Shown: one piece after another, positions 15,983 through 24,681 of the stretch
Layout of the letters: every line of letters begins with the position of its first letter
Position numbering within the stretch: position 1 is the first letter of the stretch
Assembly: GCA_011523785.1 (NCBI GenBank)
Contig: WTFW01000077.1
Coordinates: 1 to 38,600 of the forward strand
DNA length: 38,600 bases
Source of the DNA: Chloroflexota bacterium
Lineage (GTDB): Bacteria; Chloroflexota; UBA11872
Direction of reading: 5' to 3'
The notes under the pieces: model-generated
What the model saw: the letters and a program-made list of their open reading frames with translations, nothing else
What the model was told of the DNA's origin: nothing
Databases searched by the model: none
Translations under genes and position numbers: made by a program

Positions 15983-17247
15983 TCCAGCGTCCGAGGGGAA
16001 CCGCTGACCGCTTGCCCGCTGTGGCGGCCACCTGGCGATTGGTGACCGACACCTTTCAGCGCCAGTGCGAACTGCGCGGCTTCGCGCCCATCAGCACGCC
16101 AACGATTGAGCGAAGCGAGCTGTTTACTCGTACGACCGGCGATGCAACGGACCTGGCGCAGAAGGAGATGTATAGCTTCGAGGACCGCGGTGGCGACTCA
16201 CTGACCCTGCGGTCCGAAGGCACGGCCCCGGTCGTTCGCGCGTACGTTCAGAATGGCCTGCACAACCTGTCGCAGCCCGTGAAGCTGTACTACATCACCT
16301 CGATATTTCGTTACGACCGCCCGCAGGCCGGACGCTATCGGGAACACCACCAGATCGGCGCCGAAGCGCTGGGGGACCCCAGTCCGGCCGTGGACGCGGA
16401 GATCATCGACTTGCTCTGGTCCACCTACCGGGCCCTGGGGATCGACGACCTGCGGCTTGAGTTGAATTCGCTGGGAGATCCGGACACTCGACCCGCATAC
16501 CGGCAGGCGCTCGTGGACTACTTCACGCCCCTGGCCGACCGCTTGGACTCCGAAAGCCGCGAACGGCTGACATCCAACCCGCTGCGGATTCTCGATTCCA
16601 AGAATCCGGCGGTCGCCGAGCTTTGCGAAGACGCGCCGCGGTCACTGGACTTTCTTGGCGAATCCGCGCGTGCCCACTTTGACGCGCTCCAGGCGCTGCT
16701 GGAGTCGCTCGAGATCCCCTTTGCGATCAACCATCGCCTGGTACGCGGCCTGGACTACTACAACCGCACGGTCTTCGAGTTCGTCCCACCCGACGCTGGT
16801 TCGCAGAGTACGGTTGGCGGAGGCGGACGCTACGACTACCTGGCTGAGTTGATAGGAGCGCATCACGTGCCTGGCGTAGGTTTTGGCAGCGGCATCGAAC
16901 GCGTGCTGCTCAACCTGGAACGCTGCGGTACAACCGCTCGAGATCCTCGAACCGCTGACGCCTATGTCGCGCCGCTGGCCGAAGCTGCGGTTGCGGACGC
17001 GATGCGCCTGTCTCACCGGCTTCGGAGGGCGGGCGTTGCCGTCGAGTGCGGCTTCCGAGGGGCCAGCCCGCGCTCCCACCTGCGCCGCGCCAGCCGTTCG
17101 CAAGCCCGCGTGGCAGTTCTGATCGGAGCGCGGGAGCTCGAACGCGGCGTCGTGGCGCTGAAGCCGCTCAACGGCGCCGCCCAGGTCGAGGTTCGCCAGG
17201 CTGACGCCGTGAGTCGCATTCAGGCTGTGTTGGCGGGCGAGTCATGA
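15979..17247 (+). CDS. hisS: Histidyl-tRNA synthetase
   Basis: The 422-residue class II aminoacyl-tRNA synthetase charges tRNA-His. Motif 1 region includes FAPISTPTIERSELF. Motif 2 is TLRSEGTAPVVRAYV followed by FRYDRPQAGRYREHHQIGAE. The histidine-specific signature LVRGLDYYNRTVFEF lies near residues 254-268. Motif 3 contains GVGFGSGIERVLLNL. The C-terminal anticodon-binding domain (about 330-422) is present, which distinguishes it from the HisZ paralogue that lacks it. It is immediately followed by hisH with an ATGA overlap, so charging and histidine biosynthesis appear to be co-transcribed. Confidence 0.94.
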   Translation: MIQRPRGTADRLPAVAATWRLVTDTFQRQCELRGFAPISTPTIERSELFTRTTGDATDLAQKEMYSFEDRGGDSLTLRSEGTAPVVRAYVQNGLHNLSQPVKLYYITSIFRYDRPQAGRYREHHQIGAEALGDPSPAVDAEIIDLLWSTYRALGIDDLRLELNSLGDPDTRPAYRQALVDYFTPLADRLDSESRERLTSNPLRILDSKNPAVAELCEDAPRSLDFLGESARAHFDALQALLESLEIPFAINHRLVRGLDYYNRTVFEFVPPDAGSQSTVGGGGRYDYLAELIGAHHVPGVGFGSGIERVLLNLERCGTTARDPRTADAYVAPLAEAAVADAMRLSHRLRRAGVAVECGFRGASPRSHLRRASRSQARVAVLIGARELERGVVALKPLNGAAQVEVRQADAVSRIQAVLAGES

Positions 17248-17873
17248 TCGCCGTCGTCGACTACGGGGCCGGCAATATCCACAGCGTGGCCCGGGCGCTC
17301 AAACGCGTTGGCGCACGGTTCGACGTAACGGCCGATCCAACCGCCGTGACCGCAGCCGATGCTGTCATCCTGCCCGGCGTGGGCGCCGCCGCGGACACGA
17401 TGCGCGGGCTGCGCAATGCAGGCGTGGACGATCCGGTTGTCGCGGCCATAGAGCGCGGCATCCCCTACCTGGGGATCTGCATGGGACTCCAGGTCCTCTT
17501 TGATCGCAGCGAAGAGGACGACGAGACACCATGCCTCGGCGTGCTTCCGGGCGATGTCGTTCGCTTTCCCGCGGGCTTGGAAGTCCCGCACATGGGTTGG
17601 AATCAGGTGCGGCAGCGTGAGGACTCGCCCCTCTTCGCGGGTGTGCCGCAGGACGCCAACTTCTATTTCGTGCACTCCTACTTTGCCCAGCCCTTGGAGG
17701 CAGCCCGCGTTTCCGGAACCACCGACTACGGTCTGGAATTCACGAGCGTCGTACGTCGCGACAATCTCTACGCGACCCAGTTTCATCCCGAAAAGAGCGG
17801 TCTTGTGGGACTACGGATCTACGCAAACTTCATTCGTGTGGCCGGCCAGACACCGGCGCCTGAGTTCGACTGA
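17244..17873 (+). CDS. hisH: Imidazole glycerol phosphate synthase, glutaminase subunit HisH
   Basis: The 209-residue class I glutamine amidotransferase releases ammonia from glutamine and passes it to HisF. The nucleophile is Cys79 in LGICMGLQVLF. His181 and Glu183 in QFHPEKSG complete the triad. The N-terminus AVVDYGAGNIHSV and the oxyanion region PGVGAA are typical. Its partner hisF lies two genes downstream, with hisA between, a common hisH-hisA-hisF order. The upstream overlap with hisS couples it to that gene. Confidence 0.96.
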   Translation: MIAVVDYGAGNIHSVARALKRVGARFDVTADPTAVTAADAVILPGVGAAADTMRGLRNAGVDDPVVAAIERGIPYLGICMGLQVLFDRSEEDDETPCLGVLPGDVVRFPAGLEVPHMGWNQVRQREDSPLFAGVPQDANFYFVHSYFAQPLEAARVSGTTDYGLEFTSVVRRDNLYATQFHPEKSGLVGLRIYANFIRVAGQTPAPEFD

Positions 17874-17876
17874 CGT

Positions 17877-18602
17877 ATGGACATCTACGCCGCCATTGAT
17901 ATACGCGGGGGCAAGTGCGTCAACCTCGTCCAGGGCGACTTTGCCCGCGAAACGATGTTCTACGAGGATCCTCGCGAGGCCGCTCGCTATTTCCTTGAGA
18001 GCGGGACTGACTGGATCCACCTTGTAGACCTGGATGGCGCACGCAGCGCCCAGCGCACGCACGCCTCACTTGCGAGCGAGATTATTCGCCTCGCGGGACC
18101 CGTTCCGGTGCAGGTCGGCGGCGGCATCCGAGACCTACAGGCGGTTCGCGAAGTTCTTGACGCCGGCGCGGCCCGCGTGGTCATTGGCACCGCCGCCGTG
18201 CGCGACCCCGACCTCGTACCTGCGGCTGTCCAGGCATTTCCCGGTCGCATCGCCGTTGGCGTGGATGCGCGCAATGGCCAAGTCGCAATCGAAGCGTGGG
18301 CTGAAGATAGTTCGATTACCACAATGGAATTGGCCGCGACCGCGGCCGACGCGGGCGCGGCGGCGCTCGTATTCACCGATGTGAACCGCGACGGCATGCT
18401 CGGCAAGCCAAACTTTGAAGGAACAGCTGAGTTGGTGCGACGCCACGGGCACCAGCTTGACGTCATTGCCTCAGGCGGCGTGCACAGCAAAGACGACGTG
18501 GCGGAGCTTGCGGAACTGGGAGCTTCCGGGGTCATCATTGGCCGTGCGCTGTACACAGGCGACGTCACCCTGGCCGACGCGCGTCGCGCAGCCCGGAGCT
18601 AG
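17877..18602 (+). CDS. hisA: ProFAR isomerase HisA
   Basis: The 241-residue TIM-barrel enzyme is the phosphoribosylformimino-5-aminoimidazole carboxamide ribotide isomerase of histidine biosynthesis. The two-fold barrel has the catalytic Asp in YAAIDIRGGKCVNL and a second in VFTDVNRDGMLGKPNF. Phosphate-binding loops are VQVGGGIRDLQ and IASGGVHSKDD. PriA, the dual HisA/TrpF enzyme of Actinobacteria, has the same fold. Nothing here tests dual activity, and HisA is the simpler call. It starts three bases after the hisH stop. Confidence 0.94.
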   Translation: MDIYAAIDIRGGKCVNLVQGDFARETMFYEDPREAARYFLESGTDWIHLVDLDGARSAQRTHASLASEIIRLAGPVPVQVGGGIRDLQAVREVLDAGAARVVIGTAAVRDPDLVPAAVQAFPGRIAVGVDARNGQVAIEAWAEDSSITTMELAATAADAGAAALVFTDVNRDGMLGKPNFEGTAELVRRHGHQLDVIASGGVHSKDDVAELAELGASGVIIGRALYTGDVTLADARRAARS

Positions 18603-18605
18603 CCG

Positions 18606-19385
18606 ATGCTCACGCGTCGCGTAATCCCGTGTTTGGACGTGAAGAACGGGCGCAACGTGCGCGGCGTACGTTTCTCGGCCGACATTGATGCGGGCGATCC
18701 GGTTGAGCTGGCGGCCCGCTACGACCGCGAAGGCGCGGACGAGCTTGTCTTCTACGACATCACCGCGTCGGCCGAGGGCCGCAACATCATGGTGGACCTC
18801 GTCGAGCGTGTGGCCTCACAGGTCTTTATTCCGCTCTCGGTCGGCGGCGGCGTCCGAACGATTGACGACATGTACCTGATGCTGCGCAGCGGCGCCGAGA
18901 AAGTCTCCGTCAACAGCGCCGCTCATCAGGACCCCGACCTGATTCGGGCCTGCGCCGATCGCTTCGGCTCGCAATGCGTCGTGCTCTCAATTGACGCCCT
19001 GCGCGACCCGGGCAGCAATCCGCCGAAATGGACGATCTACCTCAACGGCGGGCGCGTGCGTACCAATCTCGACGCCGTCGAAACCGCGCAGCGCGGACAG
19101 GAGCTCGGCGCCGGCGAGATCGTGCTCAACAGCATTGACGCGGACGGCACCCGCGAGGGCTATGACGTCGAATTCCTGCGCGCCGTCACCAATGCCGTGT
19201 CGATTCCGGTGATCGCCTCAGGCGGAGCCGGATCCCTCGACCATTTGCGGGACGCGATCACGTTGGGGAACGCGCACGCCGTGCTGGCGGCCTCGATCTT
19301 TCACTTCGGAGTCTATAGCGTGCAGGAAGCGAAGGAATTCATGGCGGCTGCCGGCATCCCCATGCGGTTAGACCCATACGGATAG
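18606..19385 (+). CDS. hisF: Imidazole glycerol phosphate synthase, cyclase subunit HisF
   Basis: The 259-residue TIM barrel uses ammonia from HisH to convert PRFAR to imidazole glycerol phosphate and AICAR. The catalytic acid is in [13 protein letters not shown] near the N-terminus. The general base lies in [14 protein letters not shown]. Phosphate-binding loops are SVGGGVRTI and IASGGAGSL. Full family length. It is the last gene of the plus-strand block that begins at mraZ. The remaining his genes are not in the window. Confidence 0.97.
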   Translation: MLTRRVIPCLDVKNGRNVRGVRFSADIDAGDPVELAARYDREGADELVFYDITASAEGRNIMVDLVERVASQVFIPLSVGGGVRTIDDMYLMLRSGAEKVSVNSAAHQDPDLIRACADRFGSQCVVLSIDALRDPGSNPPKWTIYLNGGRVRTNLDAVETAQRGQELGAGEIVLNSIDADGTREGYDVEFLRAVTNAVSIPVIASGGAGSLDHLRDAITLGNAHAVLAASIFHFGVYSVQEAKEFMAAAGIPMRLDPYG

Positions 19386-19488
19386 ATCACCGGACATCAG
19401 GCGACGTCGAGCACGGATGGCCATTCTGACTTGATCGACCCGGGCTAATGCGGACGTCCCTTGCGGCGATAGACGAGCCGTCAGGACC

Positions 19489-19506
19489 GGGCCGAAAGCA
19501 CGGCCC
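19489..19506. terminator. Weak hairpin between convergent genes
   Basis: GGGCCG (19489-19494) and CGGCCC (19501-19506) form a perfect 6-bp stem around a 6-base loop. It lies between hisF and the convergent small gene at 19531-19641. No T-run follows on either strand. It is placed where a bidirectional terminator would be useful, but the structure alone is weak evidence. The rest of 19386-19530 shows nothing recognisable. Confidence 0.25.
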
Positions 19507-19530
19507 CGACGCCAGACGCCGCCGTTTGCG

Positions 19531-19641
19531 CTATTCGTCCTCGGCCGAGCCGCGAATCAGGCTGTAGATCCAGTAGAGGAGTCCGATGATGAGACCTCCG
19601 AACGAGACCCCGATTACGAGATAAAAAACAACGGTCTGCAT
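19531..19641 (-). CDS. Small single-pass membrane protein (36 residues)
   Basis: The short ORF starts with ATG at 19641-19639, nine bases after a clear TGGAGG Shine-Dalgarno (plus-strand bases 19651-19656). That fixes the start, although the frame is open further upstream. The protein is MQTVVFYLV followed by a Gly/Ile-rich helix (IGVSFGGLIIGLLYWIYSLI) and a charged RGSAEDE tail, a typical single-span small membrane protein. The family is unknown. It lies about 220 bases downstream of the minus-strand sugar transporter gene and could be its accessory subunit or an independent gene. Confidence 0.6.
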   Translation of the reverse strand: MQTVVFYLVIGVSFGGLIIGLLYWIYSLIRGSAEDE

Positions 19642-19861
19642 TCCGGACTGCCTCCAGTTGGGCCCGTAGGCGAATGGGCTGTGCTGGCTCGGACGTATTG
19701 GCCCTGCCCTGAAGCCAGACGGGGCCGCGCCGCCGATTATGCCTAACATCGCGAGTTCGCGCATACCGGCAAGCGCCGACTGCGACACCGGGATTACGGA
19801 CTGCTGGTTCTTCGCCTCCTGCGGAAGCTATCCCGTCAGGGGCCTGCCGCGTGCTAAGGGC

Positions 19862-21151
19862 TCATGCCCCTGGAGCTAGCACCCGAGAATGCGGCGCCGC
19901 ATGCACATGCGCGCGCACCTTGCCCAGCACGACCACGCTCAGAAGAAAGTAGAGCCCCATCAGGGCGAACACCGCGCGAAATCCATAGCCCGGCGCAAGC
20001 TGGTTCACGACGTCCAGCGCGATTCCCGCCGAGAGCGTTGCCAGGGCGTCCCCGCCTGCCGTAGCCACGTTCGTCAAGCCCATGTATAGCCCTGCCGCGC
20101 GCGCATCGGGAACCAGGTCGATCGCCGCGGCCCAGTCCGCGGCCGTGAACAGTCCAAGACCCACGCCCAGGAGCGTGGCAAAGGCAACGACCTGGACGAA
20201 GTCTTGCGCGAATACCAGCAGCACGGCCGAGCCCAGCCCTAGGCACGACCCTGCGGCCACCAGCCGCAATCGGCCGAATCGGTCAGACGCCCAGCCGGCC
20301 GGAATGCTCGTCAGGATCGCCAGGACTAACACCGTGCCCAGAACGATGGTGGTTTTGCCTTCAGGGCTATCGTCGCCGAGACCCTGGCGGAAAAAGAGCT
20401 GGAGGAAGTTATCCATCGACTGCAAGCCCATGAAGAAAAGAAGTCGCGAGCCCATCAGCCACACAAACGCCTGCTTGCCCCGCAGCTCGCGAATGCGGCG
20501 CCGCACTTCGTTCCAGATGGGTCCGAACGATTCAGGTGGCGGCGGCGCTTCCCGGACGAAGACCCACGTCATCGCGGACATGGCCACCAGGACGATGGCG
20601 ATCGTCAGCAGGGCCAGAAACAATTGACCCTCGGCTATGAACTGCCCGGCCACGGCAGCGCCGAGAATCGTGCCGATGAGATTGGCGATGCCAAAGAACC
20701 CCGAGGCTCGTCCCCGGGCGTGCGACGGAACCTGGTCCGGAATTACGCCCTGGTACGGCCCATGAGCAATGTTCCCGCCGACCTGTACGCCGACGACGGC
20801 AAGGAACAGCAGCCAGTAAAACGGCGACAGCCCGATAACGACCAGGAACGGAACGACCACCAGCACGCCGGCCAGCATGAATGGGCGACGGCGCCCGATG
20901 CGGAATCTGGCCCGGTCACTCACCGCCCCCGCCAACGGTTGCACCACGATCGCGATGGCAAGACCTACGAAAACGACCGCACCAATGGCGGTGCCCTGCA
21001 GGTCCGATCCGACCATGTCCGGTATCACGGCGGGGAGGACCTGGATATTGATAGCCCCCCACATGAAGGAGAGGCCGACCCAGAACAGGCTGATGCGCGT
21101 GAAGAACCAGCCTGAGGGTCGCGATTCAGCGACCTGCACATCCACGTTCAT
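19862..21151 (-). CDS. MFS sugar transporter, GPH/SUT-like
   Basis: The 429-residue protein has twelve predicted helices. Its loop 2-3 motif SDRARFRIGRRRPFMLAG matches the GRRRPF motif of the SUT/SLC45 and GPH-type sugar:cation symporters. GPYQGVIPDQVP and RGRASGFFGIANLIGT in the following helices agree with that group, as does SIPAGWASDRFGRLR in the second half. It probably imports a disaccharide or glycoside with protons. It is transcribed divergently from a Gfo/Idh/MocA oxidoreductase with a 222-base intergenic region that should hold both promoters. With the nearby isomerase this suggests a small sugar catabolic locus. The substrate is undetermined. Confidence 0.8.
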   Translation of the reverse strand: MNVDVQVAESRPSGWFFTRISLFWVGLSFMWGAINIQVLPAVIPDMVGSDLQGTAIGAVVFVGLAIAIVVQPLAGAVSDRARFRIGRRRPFMLAGVLVVVPFLVVIGLSPFYWLLFLAVVGVQVGGNIAHGPYQGVIPDQVPSHARGRASGFFGIANLIGTILGAAVAGQFIAEGQLFLALLTIAIVLVAMSAMTWVFVREAPPPPESFGPIWNEVRRRIRELRGKQAFVWLMGSRLLFFMGLQSMDNFLQLFFRQGLGDDSPEGKTTIVLGTVLVLAILTSIPAGWASDRFGRLRLVAAGSCLGLGSAVLLVFAQDFVQVVAFATLLGVGLGLFTAADWAAAIDLVPDARAAGLYMGLTNVATAGGDALATLSAGIALDVVNQLAPGYGFRAVFALMGLYFLLSVVVLGKVRAHVHAAPHSRVLAPGA

Positions 21152-21373
21152 GGCATCGCAGCCCGAGGTGCGTCTCGTTGCGCTGTCAGGCCGCCTCTGC
21201 CTCCTGGCGAGACCATTCGCAGTCCTTTGCGCGGCCGACAGGAAAGGCTAGCGGAGCGACTTCCTTTAGGCCAACCAGACGGCGCCTCGAAGCCCCGCCG
21301 CCCGCTCAGCCGCAGCGCACGATCATGGCCGGCCTCAGATAGACTTCGCTCACTGTCGCTCCAGAGACCGCCT

Positions 21374-22483
21374 GTGCCATCCAATCCCGTAACCTTCCTC
21401 GTCCTCGGAACCGGCCGCATGGCTCACCGGCACGCGGCCGCTCTGGCAAAGATCCGCTCCCAGCCTGAAGTCGTTGACGGAGATCCAGTTCCGGTACGCC
21501 TTGGCGTCTACGGCCGTACGCCCCAGCGACTGCGCGAGATCTTTCACGCCTACAACGCGGACTTTTCGAGCGATCATCTGGAAGGCTCGATAGCCCGGTT
21601 TGACGTGGACGTGGTGGACAACTGCTTAGTGAATCGGCTGCACTTTGACCCGCTGATGCAGGCCATTGGCGAGGGCAAGCATGTGTTCACCGACAAGCCG
21701 CTCGGCGCCACGCTGGACGAGTCCGAAGAGCTTCTTGCGGCCGCCGCGGCCGCTGGCGTGCGCCACGGCATCATCCAGAACATGCGGTTCCAGGGCGGAC
21801 CGCAGGCAGCCAAGGCAATTCTGGAGTCGGGCGGTATTGGCGACGTGTTTCATGCGCGGGTGGTGTTCGGCTACTACGTTCCCCCGCTGGTCAGTAATCG
21901 TCCGCCCTGGTTCTTCAAGCGTGAGGAGTCGGCTGGCGGCGTGGTGCACGACATGATGGCCCACTTCTACGACCTGCTTGGCTGGCTGGTTGGCCCCATA
22001 ACCAGCACGCACTGCCTGACCTTCGAGGGCATCACCCATCGCGAGGACCCGGAATCAGGGCCGTTCCACAGCGACGTAGAAGACTCCTGCGCCGTCAACC
22101 TGCGGTTCGAGAATGGTGCGATAGGCCAGGTCTTTTCGAGTTGGGTTCGCCGCCGCCATGAAGACGTGCCGACCATCGAGATCGACTGCAGCCGTGGCGG
22201 TCTGCTCGTAACGGCCAACCGCTGCTGGGTGCAGCACGGCGACGGTCCGCTGTTCTCCTACGACCCCGCCGCCGAACAGGGAGACCCGCTGGACGGTTGG
22301 GACACGGTCCCGACGACCGCCGTCGACCCGTTTGAAGTCCAGCTACGCGCCTTCGTGCGCAGCGTGGCCACCGGCGCCGACTACTCTCCGGATTGGAACG
22401 AGGCGCTCCGTACCCACCGCTGGGTCGAGGCGGCGTACGAGTCGGCCGAAAGTGGGCGTGAGGTCTCAATCCAGCCGGACTAG
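21374..22483 (+). CDS. Gfo/Idh/MocA-family oxidoreductase
   Basis: The 369-residue NAD(P)-dependent sugar or polyol dehydrogenase is cytoplasmic. The Rossmann domain opens VTFLVLGTGRMAHRHAAAL. TDKPLGATLDESEELL corresponds to the conserved EKP motif (Asp replaces Glu). AGGVVHDMMAHFYDLLGWLVG carries the substrate-binding GGxxxDxxxH pattern of the C-terminal alpha/beta domain. GTG at 21374 is the likely start because the fold begins six codons later. The longer frame from 21227 would add a low-complexity Arg/Ser leader. It points away from the sugar transporter, consistent with oxidation of an imported sugar. Confidence 0.85.
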   Translation: MPSNPVTFLVLGTGRMAHRHAAALAKIRSQPEVVDGDPVPVRLGVYGRTPQRLREIFHAYNADFSSDHLEGSIARFDVDVVDNCLVNRLHFDPLMQAIGEGKHVFTDKPLGATLDESEELLAAAAAAGVRHGIIQNMRFQGGPQAAKAILESGGIGDVFHARVVFGYYVPPLVSNRPPWFFKREESAGGVVHDMMAHFYDLLGWLVGPITSTHCLTFEGITHREDPESGPFHSDVEDSCAVNLRFENGAIGQVFSSWVRRRHEDVPTIEIDCSRGGLLVTANRCWVQHGDGPLFSYDPAAEQGDPLDGWDTVPTTAVDPFEVQLRAFVRSVATGADYSPDWNEALRTHRWVEAAYESAESGREVSIQPD

Positions 22484-22488
22484 GCGGG

Positions 22489-22938
22489 TCAACTGCTGTT
22501 CCCGGCCGGCTTCCTGGTCACTTCAATCACGTCGCCTGGCAGCACAACGCCGCCGCGCGTAACGACGGCCAGCATGCCCCGGCGGCCTTTGATCGCACTT
22601 TGGAGGCCCGGCCGAAGCGCGTCCATTTTGTAGCAGGGCGCGCACGGATGCGAGATCAGCACCTCGGCGTCGACACCAAATCGGAGCCTGTCGCCTTCGA
22701 CCAGGTCGGCCACACCGAGACCTCGGGTCGCGATGTTCTCGCGAATGTCGCCGGCCCGCAGCCCGAACTCGTCCAGCGTCTCAACGTCCATTACCAGGAC
22801 TTGATTTCGCTTCTCCGGTCGAGCGTGGCGATCGCCTTCGATCCCCAGCCCCTCAATCAGGTTAAGACTGGACATTTCCTCGTTGCGCCCCGGTCGCGGT
22901 GAAACCCGAACCCAGGCCACGTGAGGCGGCAGGCTCAC
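22489..22938 (-). CDS. MOSC-domain protein
   Basis: The 149-residue protein shows the MOSC pattern: EGLGIEGDRHA near residue 31, RENIATRGLGVADLVEGDRL in the middle and a conserved Cys-containing HPCAPCYKMD toward the C-terminus. MOSC proteins handle sulfur bound to molybdenum cofactor or act in molybdenum-dependent detoxification. This is a stand-alone domain of the YiiM/YuaD size class without the beta-barrel partner, so its substrate is unknown. Its GTG start overlaps the TAG stop of the upstream isomerase gene by one base (TAGTG), implying coupling. It converges with the oxidoreductase gene, five bases apart. Confidence 0.82.
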   Translation of the reverse strand: MSLPPHVAWVRVSPRPGRNEEMSSLNLIEGLGIEGDRHARPEKRNQVLVMDVETLDEFGLRAGDIRENIATRGLGVADLVEGDRLRFGVDAEVLISHPCAPCYKMDALRPGLQSAIKGRRGMLAVVTRGGVVLPGDVIEVTRKPAGNSS

Positions 22939-23765
22939 TAGGGGCTGAGAATCCGCATGAGGGCGCCGTGTGCCTCACTCCACAGTTCGGCGCGGTCGCG
23001 TCCCCGGCCTGCCTCCGTGCCTGAGAGATGCGGCTCGATCGAGAGATATGCAACGGCCTCAGGATCGGCCGCACGCAACACTTCGGCCAATTGACCGTCA
23101 CCCTCGCCCGCGGGCGCCCAGTCGGCAATGCCGGTGTCGTAGTCCTTCACGTGGATCATCCGGGTCGCCGCGCCAAGCACAGGCCATGCCTCGTCAAACG
23201 GGGACACGCCGGCTCGCACGAAGTTACCCGGATCGAAGCACATGCTGATAGGTGCCCCCCCGAGCGCCAGAAACTCGGAGCAGGCGACGGGAGTGTCATC
23301 GTACAGATCGTGCTCGTTTTCGAGACTCAACGCGAGGCTTGGATCTAGCGAGACCAGGTGTTCGGCAAGCCGCTGAAACTTGCCCAGCGCCTTCGGGCGA
23401 TCGGCTGGGAGTGGATCCCCCTGCACCGGCTGAAATCCAAAAACTCGAATGAAGTCCGCATCCAGGGCATGAGCCGCGCGGACCGCGCCCTCGAGTTGCT
23501 GAATCTGAACCTGCATATCGGAATCCAGGGGCGCCTTTCCTACCGGCGACCCGATCTGGGAGCAAGCCATCCCGTGGTCGTCCAGCATGCGGCGCATAAC
23601 TCGCAGGTCGGAATCGGGCATTTCAACGATGTTCTTGGTGATGCCGCCGGGCAGTTGAACGCGCCGTGGCTCCAGCGCGTCGACGCCGAGGTCTGACATG
23701 ACGCCCAACTGAACCGACAGTTCGTCGGAGATCTCGTCGCCGAATCCGGATAATCTGAAACCCAT
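22938..23765 (-). CDS. Sugar phosphate isomerase/epimerase-like TIM-barrel protein
   Basis: The 275-residue protein of the AP-endonuclease-2/xylose isomerase-like fold uses a divalent metal to isomerise or epimerise sugars or their derivatives. Likely metal ligands are Glu in SLENEHDLYDD, Asp in MCFDPGNF, His in MIHVKDYD and Glu in LSIEPHLSG, in the usual order for the family. The N-terminus FRLSGFGDEISDELS is typical of inosose/hydroxypyruvate isomerase-like members. Together with the neighbouring Gfo/Idh oxidoreductase it suggests inositol- or sugar-acid-type catabolism, but the specific substrate is inferred only. Confidence 0.8.
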   Translation of the reverse strand: MGFRLSGFGDEISDELSVQLGVMSDLGVDALEPRRVQLPGGITKNIVEMPDSDLRVMRRMLDDHGMACSQIGSPVGKAPLDSDMQVQIQQLEGAVRAAHALDADFIRVFGFQPVQGDPLPADRPKALGKFQRLAEHLVSLDPSLALSLENEHDLYDDTPVACSEFLALGGAPISMCFDPGNFVRAGVSPFDEAWPVLGAATRMIHVKDYDTGIADWAPAGEGDGQLAEVLRAADPEAVAYLSIEPHLSGTEAGRGRDRAELWSEAHGALMRILSP

Positions 23766-23780
23766 GAGCGCATTGTGGCA

Positions 23781-23817
23781 TCGAAACGGCGGCGCTGCGA
23801 CGCGGGTCGCCGTTCGA
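23781..23817. promoter_or_regulatory. Imperfect inverted repeat between divergent genes (operator candidate)
   Basis: TCGAAACGGCG (23781-23791) and CGCCGTTCGA (23808-23817) form an inverted repeat with one extra A in the left arm. It occupies the 62-base space between the divergent isomerase and amidotransferase genes. Such symmetry is compatible with a shared operator or cruciform. No promoter elements are clear. Confidence 0.25.
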
Positions 23818-23827
23818 AAGACCTGAG

Positions 23828-24574
23828 ATGCCGGCCATCGTCGGCGTCACGTGTGGTGATGCATTCCTAGAGCGCTCGGCCGAAGGCGTGCCGAATCGGC
23901 CCCATGCCGCGCTAAAGCAGGACTACCTGGATGCAGTCGCGCGCGCCGGCGCTATCCCGCTCGTCGTCTCGCCGGAAGCCACGCCGGCAACTGACCTGGT
24001 GGTGTCGCGCATCGACGGACTCATGCTGGTAGGCGGCCTGGACGTGGATCCCGCCAACTACGGGGAAGCGGTGCTGAACGATACTGTCGACCCAAGCCCG
24101 CAGCGCGATGCGCTGGAATTGGCCCTGCTCCAGAGCGCGCTCAGTCGCCGCGTGCCGATATTGGCCATCTGCCGGGGCCACCAGCTACTCAACGTTGCGC
24201 GCGGCGGAACGCTCTGGCAGGACCTTCCAACCCAGCGACCCGACGGCCTGGGCCACAGCCAACGCGGAGACCCGCACTCCGCCGGTCACGTAGTCCAGAT
24301 AGCGGGAGGGTCGCTGCTGCACCGAATCGTCGGATCCGAGCGCCTGGACACCAACTCGTTCCACCACCAGGCCGTGCGCAGGCTTGGGCAGAATCTGCGA
24401 CCGACGGCAAGGACTTCCGACGGCTTGGTCGAAGCCCTCGAGGATCCAACCCATCGTTTTGTGCTGGGCGTGCAGTGGCACCCCGAAGAAATGCTGAACC
24501 ACCCGCAACACCGGGCACTCTTCGCCGCGTTTGTGCAGGCAGTCGAGGAACAGGCGGGCGGGGAGACTCGTTGA
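23828..24574 (+). CDS. PuuD-like class I glutamine amidotransferase (peptidase C26)
   Basis: The 248-residue cytoplasmic hydrolase resembles gamma-glutamyl-gamma-aminobutyrate hydrolases. The nucleophile is Cys115 in ILAICRGHQLLN. His218 and Glu220 in VQWHPEEML complete the triad. GLMLVGGLDVDPANYGE and NSFHHQAVRRLG are family blocks. It probably cleaves a gamma-glutamyl amide bond, but polyamine genes are absent around it, so the physiological substrate is open. It is transcribed divergently from the isomerase and ends 22 bases before the tRNA gene. Confidence 0.85.
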   Translation: MPAIVGVTCGDAFLERSAEGVPNRPHAALKQDYLDAVARAGAIPLVVSPEATPATDLVVSRIDGLMLVGGLDVDPANYGEAVLNDTVDPSPQRDALELALLQSALSRRVPILAICRGHQLLNVARGGTLWQDLPTQRPDGLGHSQRGDPHSAGHVVQIAGGSLLHRIVGSERLDTNSFHHQAVRRLGQNLRPTARTSDGLVEALEDPTHRFVLGVQWHPEEMLNHPQHRALFAAFVQAVEEQAGGETR

Positions 24575-24596
24575 CTCCCGTTTACAATAGGCGCGG

Positions 24597-24681
24597 GCCG
24601 AGGTGGCGGAATTTGGTAGACGCGCTAGCTTGAGGGGCTAGTGGCCTTCGGGCTGTGCGGGTTCGAGTCCCGCCCTCGGCA
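24597..24681 (+). tRNA. tRNA-Leu (anticodon GAG)
   Basis: The acceptor stem GCCGAGG (24597-24603) pairs with CCTCGGC (24674-24680), followed by the discriminator A. Anticodon stem CTAGC/GCTAG encloses the loop TTGAGGG, giving anticodon GAG for CTC/CTT leucine codons. A long variable arm (TGGCCTTCGGGCTGT region) and T-loop GTTCGAGTCC are class II features expected for Leu. CCA is not fully encoded (ACCC follows). A TACAAT -10-like element lies at 24583-24588. The gene sits directly upstream of the polyketide locus. Confidence 0.95.

Noticed and set aside
15979-17247. HisZ (regulatory subunit of ATP phosphoribosyltransferase) instead of HisS
   Set aside because: The histidine-specific motif, motif 2 arginine region and C-terminal anticodon-binding domain are all present, and no hisG is adjacent.
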